From Clostridiaceae bacterium (GTDB lineage Bacteria > Bacillota > Clostridia > DSM-8532), in contig JANYKF010000345.1 in the NCBI GenBank assembly GCA_025361665.1, positions 1 to 5,059 of the forward strand: DNA of 5,059 nucleotides. Direction: 5' to 3'. This document shows, piece by piece, positions 1 through 5,059 of the stretch. Numbering within the stretch: the first letter of the stretch is position 1; each line of letters starts with the position of its first letter. Below the pieces are notes generated by a model. It ran no database searches. It saw only the letters and a program-made list of their open reading frames with translations, and was not told the DNA's origin. Both the position numbers and the translations under genes were made by a program.

Positions 1-75
1 GGATCGCTGACGATGAGCCACTTGTCGGTATTGGTGACAGGGTCGCCAAGACGTTTGGTCATCGTCGTGGAGTAG
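1..75. other. Unassigned left edge upstream of the truncated transporter
   Basis: This stretch does not continue the transporter reading frame. In that frame it translates to sequence unlike any NRAMP protein and ends in TAG at 73-75. The most protein-like reading is on the minus strand (frame of codon 72-74), open throughout and containing TKRLGDPVTNTDKWLIVSDP, with mostly G or C at third positions. It could be a fragment of another minus-strand gene running off the left edge, but I do not recognise the family. Its upstream side would run into the transporter, so the two cannot both be intact. A genomic rearrangement or an assembly artefact at the contig edge are both possible. Confidence 0.25.
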
Positions 76-498
76 GTGGCCGGCGCGCTGGCCTCACAGG
101 TATTCGCATTCGGCTTGTTTGTCGCTTCCATCTTTGCCGCCGTCATCCTGCCGGTTGCCACTGCTTTTTATGTCTGTGAGGCCTTCGGATTCGAAGCCGG
201 AATTGATAAGAAATGGAAGGAAGCCCCACAGTTCTACTGGCTGTACACGGCTATCATTGCAATCGGGGCCGGCATCATCCTGATTCCGAATGCGCCGCTG
301 GTCAAGATTTCCCTGCTTTCACAGGAAATAAACGGCATCCTGCTGCCCGTTGTCCTCATCTGCATGATGCTCATCATCAACAAAAAAGAGGTCATGGGCG
401 CATATGTGAACAAACGCCTCGGCAACATCATCGGCTGGGTGGCCATTGTGCTGCTGGTCAGCCTGTCGGGTATCCTGGTCGTCACCTCGTTCCTGTAA
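76..498 (+). pseudogene. NRAMP-family divalent metal transporter, C-terminal fragment (5' part missing)
   Basis: The 140 residues match the C-terminal third of NRAMP (Nramp/MntH-like) proton-coupled Mn2+/Fe2+ transporters of the inner membrane. About four hydrophobic helices are visible: near residues 7-32 (QVFAFGLFVASIFAAVILPV), 52-70, 78-102 and 116-139. The stretch ATAFYVCEAFGFEAG followed by KEAPQFYW is typical of the bacterial family, as is LLSQEINGILLPV further on. Family members are usually about 400 residues or more with 11-12 helices. The metal-binding helices 1 (DPGN-type motif) and 6 (MPH-type motif) are absent, so the fragment alone cannot transport metal. The GTG at 76 directly follows an in-frame TAG at 73-75 and has no Shine-Dalgarno, so it is the first in-frame codon rather than a likely start. 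The 3' end is normal, with TAA at 496-498. Family identity is firm; whether this is a true pseudogene or an assembly break is open. Confidence 0.75.
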
Positions 499-513
499 TT
501 CTTGCGGCAAGCC

Positions 514-546
514 GGTCTTCAGGCTCAACTCATTGCCTGGCTGACC
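514..546. terminator. Imperfect hairpin between convergent genes, possible terminator
   Basis: GGTC-TT-CAGGC (514-524) can pair with GCCTG-GCT-GACC (535-546) around a ten-base loop, giving a nine-pair stem with one small internal loop. It lies 15 bases after the transporter stop and downstream of the minus-strand operon's last gene, where a bidirectional terminator would be expected. There is no T-run on either side, so it is not a classical intrinsic terminator. The rest of 499-613 shows nothing else I can support. Confidence 0.25.
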
Positions 547-613
547 GATGATCTCCCTGTCCCGCTGTTCTTCCTCCATGTCCCGGTTGTGCCTGGCAGA
601 ACCTTTTCGTGCG

Positions 614-1681
614 TCAGGAAGGAACTCCCATGCCTCCCTGCGCCCGAATCATGGCTGCCCCGATTTCCGAGAGTTCCTGAACCTGATCCGGCGGAAGTGC
701 GCCCAGCATGGCCAGGCACAGGCCATTGGGGCTGAACAGGACAATCAGCTGCCTGATGGGGCCAGTCTGAAACTGGTGCATCGGATACTTCACAGCCCAA
801 TCGCACAACGGGCGGGTCGCCTGTGGATTCAGCAGCCGCCTTGCTTCCGGCGAACTTGCCAGCGAGGCAAAATCCGATTCCAGTCCTTCCGCATTGAGAT
901 TGAGTGGCTGTGCCCCGTCCCATCCGGGAGTGTCCCACTCCGTAAAGCCATACATGACCAAAGAGGTCTTTGTCAGCTTTTTCATGATGGAAGACAACAA
1001 TCCATCACCCGATGACGATTGCCCTCCCGCTTTCTGAGCCAGGTACAGAAACCCGCCGGGTGTTTTGAAATCGGTGGACAGCCAGCGGGTAACGGGATTG
1101 GCGTTCATCATCAAGGTGGTTTGGACCTGCCAGCGGATTCCATCGGTTTCATGGATCTCCAGTTCCGGACCGGTCATTGTCTCCTGCTGCTGTTTCACTT
1201 TTTGGAGCAGGGCCGCCGGTGAAACATTCAACAAATCTTCCGGAGCAGGCAATCCAATGAAGGTGCACAATTGTTCCGCCCGCCGCAATTTTAAATAATA
1301 TCCGCTGCTGGCGTATTTGTGAAAACGAATGACCCCTCCGCCGGCAAGATCAGCCACGATTTGCGAGGTCGGTCCTGAACGGGATGTGCCCCTGTTGACC
1401 TCGATGCGGAGCCCGGCCAGGCTGTCAAAGGGAATTTCCTTGACGGAATGAAGGACCAGGGCACGGTAGTCCAGTTTCAGCGTTCGTGTCCGCCGGTCTG
1501 CCGCAATGGTCAGTGCGCTTGTGCAAACCAGTGATACAACCCCCGTCGCAGCAATCAGGAACAAGAGGAGCGGAGCTTTTGAGGGCGGTGTAAAAAGAAA
1601 AAATGTGAAAAGTACCGATACAACTGCTTCGATCAACCATAGAAACACCGGGAAATCATGGAGCGTCAATTTGTCTTCCAT
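614..1681 (-). CDS. Uncharacterised two-helix membrane protein with PH-like domain and DUF3137-like C-terminal region
   Basis: This is a 355-residue protein of unknown function. Two hydrophobic helices lie near residues 10-30 and 36-60, linked by a short turn (TPPSKAP). Residues 61-144 form a strand-rich region starting DRRTRTLKLDYRALVL, then EIPFDSLAGLRIEV, and ending AEQLCTFIGLP. This resembles the PH-like domains of small bacterial membrane proteins. Residues 173-345 form a soluble domain. Its segment FASLASSPEARRLLNP (271-286), followed by LIVLFSPNGLCLAML, resembles the pattern of DUF3137-type proteins; this match is by eye and tentative. I chose ATG 1679-1681 because GGAGGTG (1688-1694) lies six bases upstream. 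The frame also stays open to a TTG at 1724-1726 and an ATG at 1694-1696, neither with a good ribosome site. It follows the MATE gene by 55 bases and is probably the last gene of the operon. A role in efflux or membrane stress is only inferred from position. Confidence 0.75.
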   Translation of the reverse strand: MEDKLTLHDFPVFLWLIEAVVSVLFTFFLFTPPSKAPLLLFLIAATGVVSLVCTSALTIAADRRTRTLKLDYRALVLHSVKEIPFDSLAGLRIEVNRGTSRSGPTSQIVADLAGGGVIRFHKYASSGYYLKLRRAEQLCTFIGLPAPEDLLNVSPAALLQKVKQQQETMTGPELEIHETDGIRWQVQTTLMMNANPVTRWLSTDFKTPGGFLYLAQKAGGQSSSGDGLLSSIMKKLTKTSLVMYGFTEWDTPGWDGAQPLNLNAEGLESDFASLASSPEARRLLNPQATRPLCDWAVKYPMHQFQTGPIRQLIVLFSPNGLCLAMLGALPPDQVQELSEIGAAMIRAQGGMGVPS

Positions 1682-1687
1682 GCCGGG

Positions 1688-1694
1688 CACCTCC
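1688..1694 (-). promoter_or_regulatory. Ribosome binding site deciding the start of the membrane-protein gene
   Basis: On the minus strand this reads GGAGGTG, six bases before the ATG at 1679-1681. It supports that start over the upstream TTG (1724-1726), which would add 15 residues. Confidence 0.7.
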
Positions 1695-1736
1695 ATCACA
1701 TCGTAGTCGTTTTCGCCACACAGCAATTGTTTCGAC

Positions 1737-3101
1737 TCACACTTTGATCGTCATCCATTTCCCTTTGTTGAACCGAATCATGTACATGGTCGATCTTACC
1801 AGAAAATCCACCGTATAGGCAACCCACACGCTGAGGGCCCCCAGTCCCAGAAACCGGTGGAATGCGAGGGTGAGCAGCAGCCGCATGCCCCAGATCCCCA
1901 CCAGACCGGTGAGCATGACGTACCGGATGTCGCCTGCACCCCGAAGGGCTCCGGAAAGAACCACCACCACGGATAAGAAAGGCTGTGACGCACAGAAGAT
2001 GCGGATGGCCACGATACCCACGGACAGCACCTCCGGATCAGCCGTGTAGATGCCGACCAGCTGGGGCGCAAAGATGAACAGGACCAAAGACAGGGCTGTT
2101 GAAATGACAACGGCCATTTTATTCGCTTCCTTGCCCGCCCTTTTCGCCACTTCAGGCCGGCCTTCCCCCAAAGTCTGCCCTATCAGCGTCATGGCAGCCA
2201 GGCCAAACCCCCATGTTGGTATAAAGGCGATGGAATTCACGGAATTTCCAATTTGCATGACCGCCATGGAGGTGGTCCCTTGTCCGGCAAGGACAACCTG
2301 TATCATCAGAAAACCACCCTGCATGATGACCTGCTCCATCATGGCCGGCAAACCGACATGGCCGATTCGGCCCAGAAGGGACAGGTTCAGTCGGAAGCCT
2401 GCTATCAAGGATGTTTTCAGGGGACCCTCGCCACGTCGGATCCACAGGACGGACAGCATGCCGCCGAAAGCCCGGGAAATGGAGACGGCCCACGCCGCAC
2501 CGGCCACGCCGCCGGCTGGCACGCGTATGCCCAGCACCGGCAGGTCCAGCCCGAAGATCAGCAGGAAACCAAGGCCAAGGTTGAGCAGGTTGACGAGGAA
2601 GGCAATGAACATGGGGGCCTTCATGTTTCCGGCCCCGCGCATGTTGCCGCTGATGATGCTGTTCAGCAGCAGGAATGGCAGGCCGGCCATCGAGATTCGG
2701 AAATAGATGATTGCCAGCCTGATGACTTCCGGATCCGCCGCACCGAAGAACAGCCGGATGATGGACTCTGTCTGAGCCCGGCAGACAATGGCGACCGCAA
2801 CGAAACAGACCGTTCCCAATACGACGGTCTGCCGCATGGCGTCCCTTGCATCGTTGTGTTTGCCTTCCCCGATCAGCCTTGCCACGAGGACGGTGCTGCC
2901 GGTGGAGAGGGCTACAGAAAGGACCAGGATGAACGCGATGGTCTGGTTGACGATACCGACCGCAGAAAGGGCTTCTTTTCCCAGCCTCCCGACCAGCATG
3001 GTGGATATGACGCCCACCACCATGACCAGAACCTGTTCAAGTACAGCCGGAATGGCAAGATTGAGTACGCTTTTCCGTAGATTCGCCTCGTTGATCAGCA
3101 T
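1737..3101 (-). CDS. MATE-family multidrug efflux transporter (NorM/DinF type)
   Basis: This 454-residue inner-membrane protein belongs to the multidrug and toxic compound extrusion family, which exports cationic or lipophilic compounds in exchange for Na+ or H+. Length and hydrophobicity fit the usual 12 helices in two homologous halves, and the duplication is visible. LAIPAVLEQVLVMVVGVI (residues 15-32) corresponds to VGLPAMMEQVIMQGGFLM (249-266). The family hallmark SGNMRGAGNMKAPM (151-164) recurs as SGALRGAGDIRYVM (383-396). No frameshift or truncation is seen. An upstream in-frame ATG at 3123-3125 would give 462 residues but lacks a Shine-Dalgarno. ATG 3099-3101 has AGGAG at 3113-3117, 11 bases away, and begins MLINEANLRK, so I prefer it with modest certainty. 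The gene follows the HxlR gene by 75 bases on the same strand and precedes the two-helix membrane protein. This suggests HxlR controls the pump. The drug substrate cannot be read from sequence. Confidence 0.95.
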   Translation of the reverse strand: MLINEANLRKSVLNLAIPAVLEQVLVMVVGVISTMLVGRLGKEALSAVGIVNQTIAFILVLSVALSTGSTVLVARLIGEGKHNDARDAMRQTVVLGTVCFVAVAIVCRAQTESIIRLFFGAADPEVIRLAIIYFRISMAGLPFLLLNSIISGNMRGAGNMKAPMFIAFLVNLLNLGLGFLLIFGLDLPVLGIRVPAGGVAGAAWAVSISRAFGGMLSVLWIRRGEGPLKTSLIAGFRLNLSLLGRIGHVGLPAMMEQVIMQGGFLMIQVVLAGQGTTSMAVMQIGNSVNSIAFIPTWGFGLAAMTLIGQTLGEGRPEVAKRAGKEANKMAVVISTALSLVLFIFAPQLVGIYTADPEVLSVGIVAIRIFCASQPFLSVVVVLSGALRGAGDIRYVMLTGLVGIWGMRLLLTLAFHRFLGLGALSVWVAYTVDFLVRSTMYMIRFNKGKWMTIKV

Positions 3102-3112
3102 CAGATGCTTTT

Positions 3113-3117
3113 CTCCT
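3113..3117 (-). promoter_or_regulatory. Ribosome binding site for the MATE transporter
   Basis: On the minus strand this reads AGGAG, 11 bases before the ATG at 3099-3101. The spacing is slightly long, but the alternative ATG at 3123-3125 has no such site and sits inside the palindrome GCCCATGGGC (3120-3129). Confidence 0.5.
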
Positions 3118-3176
3118 GTGCCCATGGGCCATCCGGGAAACCAACTTTTCGTGGTGCACCGGAGAAATCTCGATCT

Positions 3177-3596
3177 TCACCCCCACTTGGAACCCCAAAG
3201 CTTCATGGCCTTGATGATGGGCTGCAGGCTCAGACCTTTCTCTGTCAGGGCATATTCCACCGTGGGAGGAATGGTTGCATATGCGGTGCGGGTGACCACG
3301 CCCTTTTCCTCGAGCTCCTTCAGTCGTTCCGAAAGGGTTTTCGGACTGACCCCGACCAAAGACTTCCGCAGTTCGCCGAACCGTCTGGTTCCCCCCTGCA
3401 AATCACGGATAATCAGGAACGTCCATTTGCCGCCCAGCACATCAAGCGCTTTTTCAATGGAGCATTCGATGTGGCAGGGAAGCGGATCGGTATCATTGCC
3501 TGCAAGGATTTTCGTAATCGCGCTGTGGGTTTCAAGTGCATCCAGCGGCTTCTGTCCCAGTGGCGATTCCTTCAGGGCTGCTATTTTTGCTGCCAT
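3177..3596 (-). CDS. HxlR-family winged-helix transcriptional regulator
   Basis: A 139-residue cytoplasmic DNA-binding protein. Residues 45-139 form the HxlR winged helix: CSIEKALDVLGGKWTFLIIR (45-64), then RRFGELRKSLVGVSPKTLSE as the helix-turn-helix, the recognition part LKELEEKGVV, a wing with TVEYALTEKG, and the C-terminal dimer helix SLQPIIKAMKLWGSKW. HxlR proteins bind inverted repeats as dimers and often control adjacent detoxification or efflux genes. Residues 1-40 are an N-terminal extension longer than in many members, which are near 100-120 residues. Cys45 sits where YodB- and HypR-like members have their sensing cysteine, and Cys41 adds a CxxxC pair. The start is well supported: AAGGAGG lies eight bases upstream. 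It heads the cluster with the MATE pump and is divergent from the nitrilase. Autoregulation and control of the pump through the dyad at 3716-3733 are likely but inferred. Confidence 0.93.
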   Translation of the reverse strand: MAAKIAALKESPLGQKPLDALETHSAITKILAGNDTDPLPCHIECSIEKALDVLGGKWTFLIIRDLQGGTRRFGELRKSLVGVSPKTLSERLKELEEKGVVTRTAYATIPPTVEYALTEKGLSLQPIIKAMKLWGSKWG

Positions 3597-3604
3597 ATCG
3601 GTGG

Positions 3605-3611
3605 CCTCCTT
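3605..3611 (-). promoter_or_regulatory. Strong ribosome binding site for the HxlR regulator
   Basis: On the minus strand this reads AAGGAGG, eight bases before the ATG at 3594-3596. It is a near-perfect Shine-Dalgarno that fixes the start and supports the 40-residue N-terminal extension as really translated. Confidence 0.75.
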
Positions 3612-3715
3612 CCCGGATGAACGGCATTGCTTCCATTTCGTGGCACTCAGCGGATGGTGCTGTCATGAATACGAACATATTTCAATTTGCATATCATGCT
3701 ACAGATTAGTTATCC

Positions 3716-3733
3716 GGTTACAACAATGTAACC
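3716..3733. promoter_or_regulatory. Perfect inverted repeat, candidate HxlR operator
   Basis: GGTTACA (3716-3722), ACAA, TGTAACC (3727-3733) is a perfect seven-base dyad with a four-base spacer, in a locally AT-richer stretch between hxlR and the divergent nitrilase gene. It lies about 120 bases upstream of the hxlR start and 140 upstream of the nitrilase start. Its size and symmetry suit a dimeric winged-helix protein, and autoregulation from such sites is common in the family. No T-run follows, so it is not a terminator. No strong sigma-70 promoter can be assigned next to it. The link to HxlR is inference. Confidence 0.5.
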
Positions 3734-3741
3734 ATGCTGAA

Positions 3742-3751
3742 ATGGTACCAT
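3742..3751. repeat. Ten-base palindrome ATGGTACCAT beside the candidate operator
   Basis: ATGGTACCAT is a perfect palindrome eight bases after the larger dyad. Its ATGGT half also pairs with ACCAT at 3731-3735, which overlaps the dyad's right arm, so the two elements are nested. It may be a second protein site or chance. The ATG at 3750-3752, which is in frame with the nitrilase, falls in it but has no ribosome site. Confidence 0.3.
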
Positions 3752-3776
3752 GAGCCGAGTGCTTTGGCAACCAGAA

Positions 3777-3805
3777 TTGAACAGGACTGCACGATGTGAT
3801 ACCGT
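3777..3805 (+). promoter_or_regulatory. Weak candidate promoter for the nitrilase gene
   Basis: TTGAAC (3777-3782) and TACCGT (3800-3805) are separated by 17 bases, with TG at the extended -10 position (3797-3798). The -35 matches four of six consensus bases and the -10 three of six. It lies about 70 bases upstream of the ATG at 3873. The match is weak and rests on spacing as much as on sequence. Confidence 0.25.
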
Positions 3806-3857
3806 AGGTGGGAACGTGTGCGTCCAAACCCTTTCAGGACAAGGCGGGAATGCCGCC

Positions 3858-3863
3858 GGGAGG
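3858..3863 (+). promoter_or_regulatory. Ribosome binding site deciding the nitrilase start
   Basis: GGGAGG lies nine bases before the ATG at 3873-3875. It favours that start over the in-frame ATG at 3750, which has no such site and would add 41 residues unlike the family. Confidence 0.7.
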
Positions 3864-3872
3864 ATTCAATTC

Positions 3873-4862
3873 ATGCGAAAAGTGAAAGCAGCGGCAATCC
3901 AGCCTGGCCAGGTCATCCTGCCGGAATCATGCAATTGGCAGCTGCCGGCGTATCGGTGCAACCCGGTGAAAATTCAGGAGAATTACCTTTCCAAACAGAT
4001 GGATATCACTTGCGATCTGCTGGAACAGGCGGGTCGCGAGGGATGTGACATCGTGACCACCTGCGAGGATTCCACCGGCGTCGGCCATTACATGTCCGAC
4101 ATATCGGAAAAAAACTGTTTCACCGAATTGGTGGAAGAGTCGGCGCCCATATTCGAGGCACGCGTTTCGGACATCGCCGCGCGATTCTCCATGTATGTGG
4201 CGGCCTGCTATTTCAAAAGGATTCAGGGCCGCAACTGCAACGTTGCTTCCGTCTTCGACCGGAAAGGCAATCCGGCCGGCCTGTATGGCAAGACCCATCT
4301 GCCGCCGGACGAAACCTGGCAGTCGGCTGCAGGAGGGGAAATCGTCCCTTTTGACCTGGATTTCGGCCGCATCGGCCTATCCATCTGTTATGACATGATG
4401 TTTCCGGAAACAGTCCGGTGTCTGGCGCTGCAAGGGGCTGAAGTGATCTTCCATCCCACGTTCGGGTACGGATGGTATGATGGCATCGGGGAGGCAACTT
4501 TACGGACACGCGCCAACGACAACAGCGTATTCATCGTCACCTCCAAGAATGCGCGATTCAACGGAGCCGGAAAAAGCAGTGTCATCGATTTCTGGGGCCA
4601 TGTCCTCGCAGATGCGGGTTTTGAAGAAAACGTCATCGTGACCTGTGAGATCGATCTCGACAAGAAGAAAACACAGCCGGAGTGGTACAATCCCAGCCAG
4701 ATGTCGGGACTGGCCGATGTGGGAATCCGGATGTCCCGTGAGAGGAGGCCGGAATTGTACGGCATCCTCTGCGAACCCCTGGAACATCGGTTCAAGGCAC
4801 CCACCGCCACGGAACAGCAGGCCATCATGGAACGGATCAAGGATGGCCGATGCAGGTGGTGA
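3873..4862 (+). CDS. Nitrilase-superfamily carbon-nitrogen hydrolase (amidohydrolase)
   Basis: A 329-residue, probably cytoplasmic enzyme of the CN_hydrolase family, whose members hydrolyse nitriles, amides or carbamoyl groups through a Glu-Lys-Cys triad. All three residues are visible: Glu65 in DIVTTCEDSTG (59-69), Lys140 in LYGKTHLPPDE (137-147) and Cys172 in GLSICYDMMFPE (168-179). Glu147 matches the second conserved glutamate that follows the lysine. The protein opens MRKVKAAAIQ, the usual first strand, and RTRANDNSVFIVTSKN (211-226) is a normal late strand. The start at 3873 is chosen for its Shine-Dalgarno and because homology begins there; upstream residues look like non-coding translation. 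The residue before Glu65 is Cys, where Pro is commonest, and the first 85 residues hold six cysteines. Sequence places it in the amidase-like branches rather than true nitrilases (where Cys is usually followed by Trp-Glu), but the substrate is unknown. It is divergent from hxlR and convergent with the NlpC/P60 gene. Confidence 0.9.
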   Translation: MRKVKAAAIQPGQVILPESCNWQLPAYRCNPVKIQENYLSKQMDITCDLLEQAGREGCDIVTTCEDSTGVGHYMSDISEKNCFTELVEESAPIFEARVSDIAARFSMYVAACYFKRIQGRNCNVASVFDRKGNPAGLYGKTHLPPDETWQSAAGGEIVPFDLDFGRIGLSICYDMMFPETVRCLALQGAEVIFHPTFGYGWYDGIGEATLRTRANDNSVFIVTSKNARFNGAGKSSVIDFWGHVLADAGFEENVIVTCEIDLDKKKTQPEWYNPSQMSGLADVGIRMSRERRPELYGILCEPLEHRFKAPTATEQQAIMERIKDGRCRW

Positions 4863-4872
4863 CGCGGAACCA

Positions 4873-5059
4873 TTACCTGAGGAACCTGCGTGCACCCAGA
4901 TATTTCGCCTGATACCCCGAGAGGGAAGCCACGACAACCTTGTGATTGGTGGAGGATGCGTGGATGAACTTGTCATTGCCCAGATAGATGCCGACATGGC
5001 TGACGTTGGTTCGTTTCCCGCCATCCGTGTCAAAAAGGAGGACATCGCCTACCCTCAGG
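4873..5059 (-). CDS. NlpC/P60-family cell-wall peptidase, C-terminal part (continues past right edge)
   Basis: The minus strand is open from the window edge to TAA at 4873-4875, giving 61 codons that match the end of an NlpC/P60 domain. It begins [14 protein letters not shown], the usual LxxGDLvfF strand. [17 protein letters not shown] follows, carrying the catalytic His (the H of SHVGIYLG) and the third polar residue (the H of FIHASS). It ends YLGARRFLR, like the family's closing AxRxL segment. These enzymes cut D-gamma-glutamyl-diaminopimelate or related bonds in peptidoglycan peptides and are usually exported. The catalytic Cys, any signal peptide and any SH3 or LysM anchoring domains lie outside the window. 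It is convergent with the nitrilase, with 10 bases between the stops. Family is confident; exact role is not. Confidence 0.88.
   Translation of the reverse strand, partial: LRVGDVLLFDTDGGKRTNVSHVGIYLGNDKFIHASSTNHKVVVASLSGYQAKYLGARRFLR

Noticed and set aside
2253..3080. Plus-strand open frame of 275 codons rich in His, Asp, Gln and Gly
   Set aside because: It is antisense to the MATE gene. The biased composition follows from the complement of hydrophobic codons, and no family is recognisable.
3120..3160. Palindromes GCCCATGGGC (3120-3129) and GGTGCACC (3153-3160) between hxlR and the MATE gene
   Set aside because: They are short, without a T-run or repeated partner, so not supportable as a terminator or operator.
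3689..3699. Short inverted repeat GCAT-ATC-ATGC
   Set aside because: Four-base arms are expected by chance in a region this size, and nothing else supports a site.
2788..3753. Long plus-strand open frame of 321 codons
   Set aside because: It lies antisense to the well-supported MATE and HxlR genes, has no ribosome site, and its composition (many Arg, Ser, Pro, Thr) is that of an antisense shadow of GC-rich coding DNA.
3750..3872. 41-residue N-terminal extension of the nitrilase from the ATG at 3750
   Set aside because: No Shine-Dalgarno, no similarity to the family, and the ATG lies inside a palindrome. The ATG at 3873 has GGGAGG and starts the conserved first strand.
4862..4891. Possible hairpin from ACGCGG and CCTGCGT over the convergent stops
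   Set aside because: It needs a bulge in a six-pair stem, has a long loop and no T-run, so it is not convincing as a terminator.
4388..5045. Minus-strand open frames overlapping the nitrilase 3' half and the right edge
   Set aside because: They are out of frame with both the nitrilase and the NlpC/P60 reading, which carry recognised motifs. The overlap of one frame with the right edge is coincidental.
1..5059. Search for CRISPR arrays, tRNA or rRNA genes and insertion-sequence ends
   Set aside because: No regularly spaced direct repeats, no tRNA-like cloverleaf arms, and no transposase frame or terminal inverted repeats were seen by eye.

Overview
The window looks like an ordinary bacterial chromosome segment of moderately high GC (roughly mid-fifties percent by eye). 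Genes are tightly packed, coding third positions are GC-rich, and most starts have clear Shine-Dalgarno sequences. HxlR regulators and DinF/NorM-type MATE pumps are widespread in anaerobic Firmicutes and also occur in Chloroflexota and Deltaproteobacteria. The sequence alone does not fix the phylum. I see no rRNA, tRNA, CRISPR array, complete insertion sequence or phage module.

Layout, left to right. (1) Bases 1-75 are an unexplained edge. (2) Bases 76-498 (+) encode the last ~140 residues of an NRAMP-type divalent metal transporter. Its 5' part is missing and an in-frame stop sits directly before the fragment. (3) Bases 499-613 are a short gap between convergent genes with one imperfect hairpin. 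(4) A three-gene minus-strand cluster is transcribed leftward: an HxlR-family winged-helix regulator (3177-3596), a MATE efflux transporter (1737-3101) and a two-helix membrane protein with a PH-like region (614-1681). (5) Bases 3597-3872 are a divergent control region holding a perfect 7-4-7 dyad, GGTTACA-ACAA-TGTAACC, and a short palindrome. (6) A nitrilase-superfamily amidohydrolase runs rightward (3873-4862) with an intact Glu-Lys-Cys triad. (7) Bases 4873-5059 (-) are the C-terminal end of an NlpC/P60 cell-wall peptidase that continues beyond the right edge.

How the genes fit together. The regulator, pump and membrane protein share a strand with gaps of 75 and 55 bases and no evident terminator between them, so they are probably one operon. 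The simplest reading is a chemically responsive HxlR repressor controlling its own MATE exporter through the dyad upstream. HxlR Cys45 lies where family members such as YodB and HypR carry a redox/electrophile-sensing cysteine, so the inducer may be a reactive compound. This is inference. The nitrilase is divergent from hxlR and could share the control region, but nothing shows that its substrate is linked to the pump.

I did not find a convincing new system. The points most worth a second look are the truncated transporter and its junction with foreign-looking sequence, the dyad between hxlR and the nitrilase gene, the cysteine pair in HxlR, and the uncharacterised membrane protein co-transcribed with the pump.
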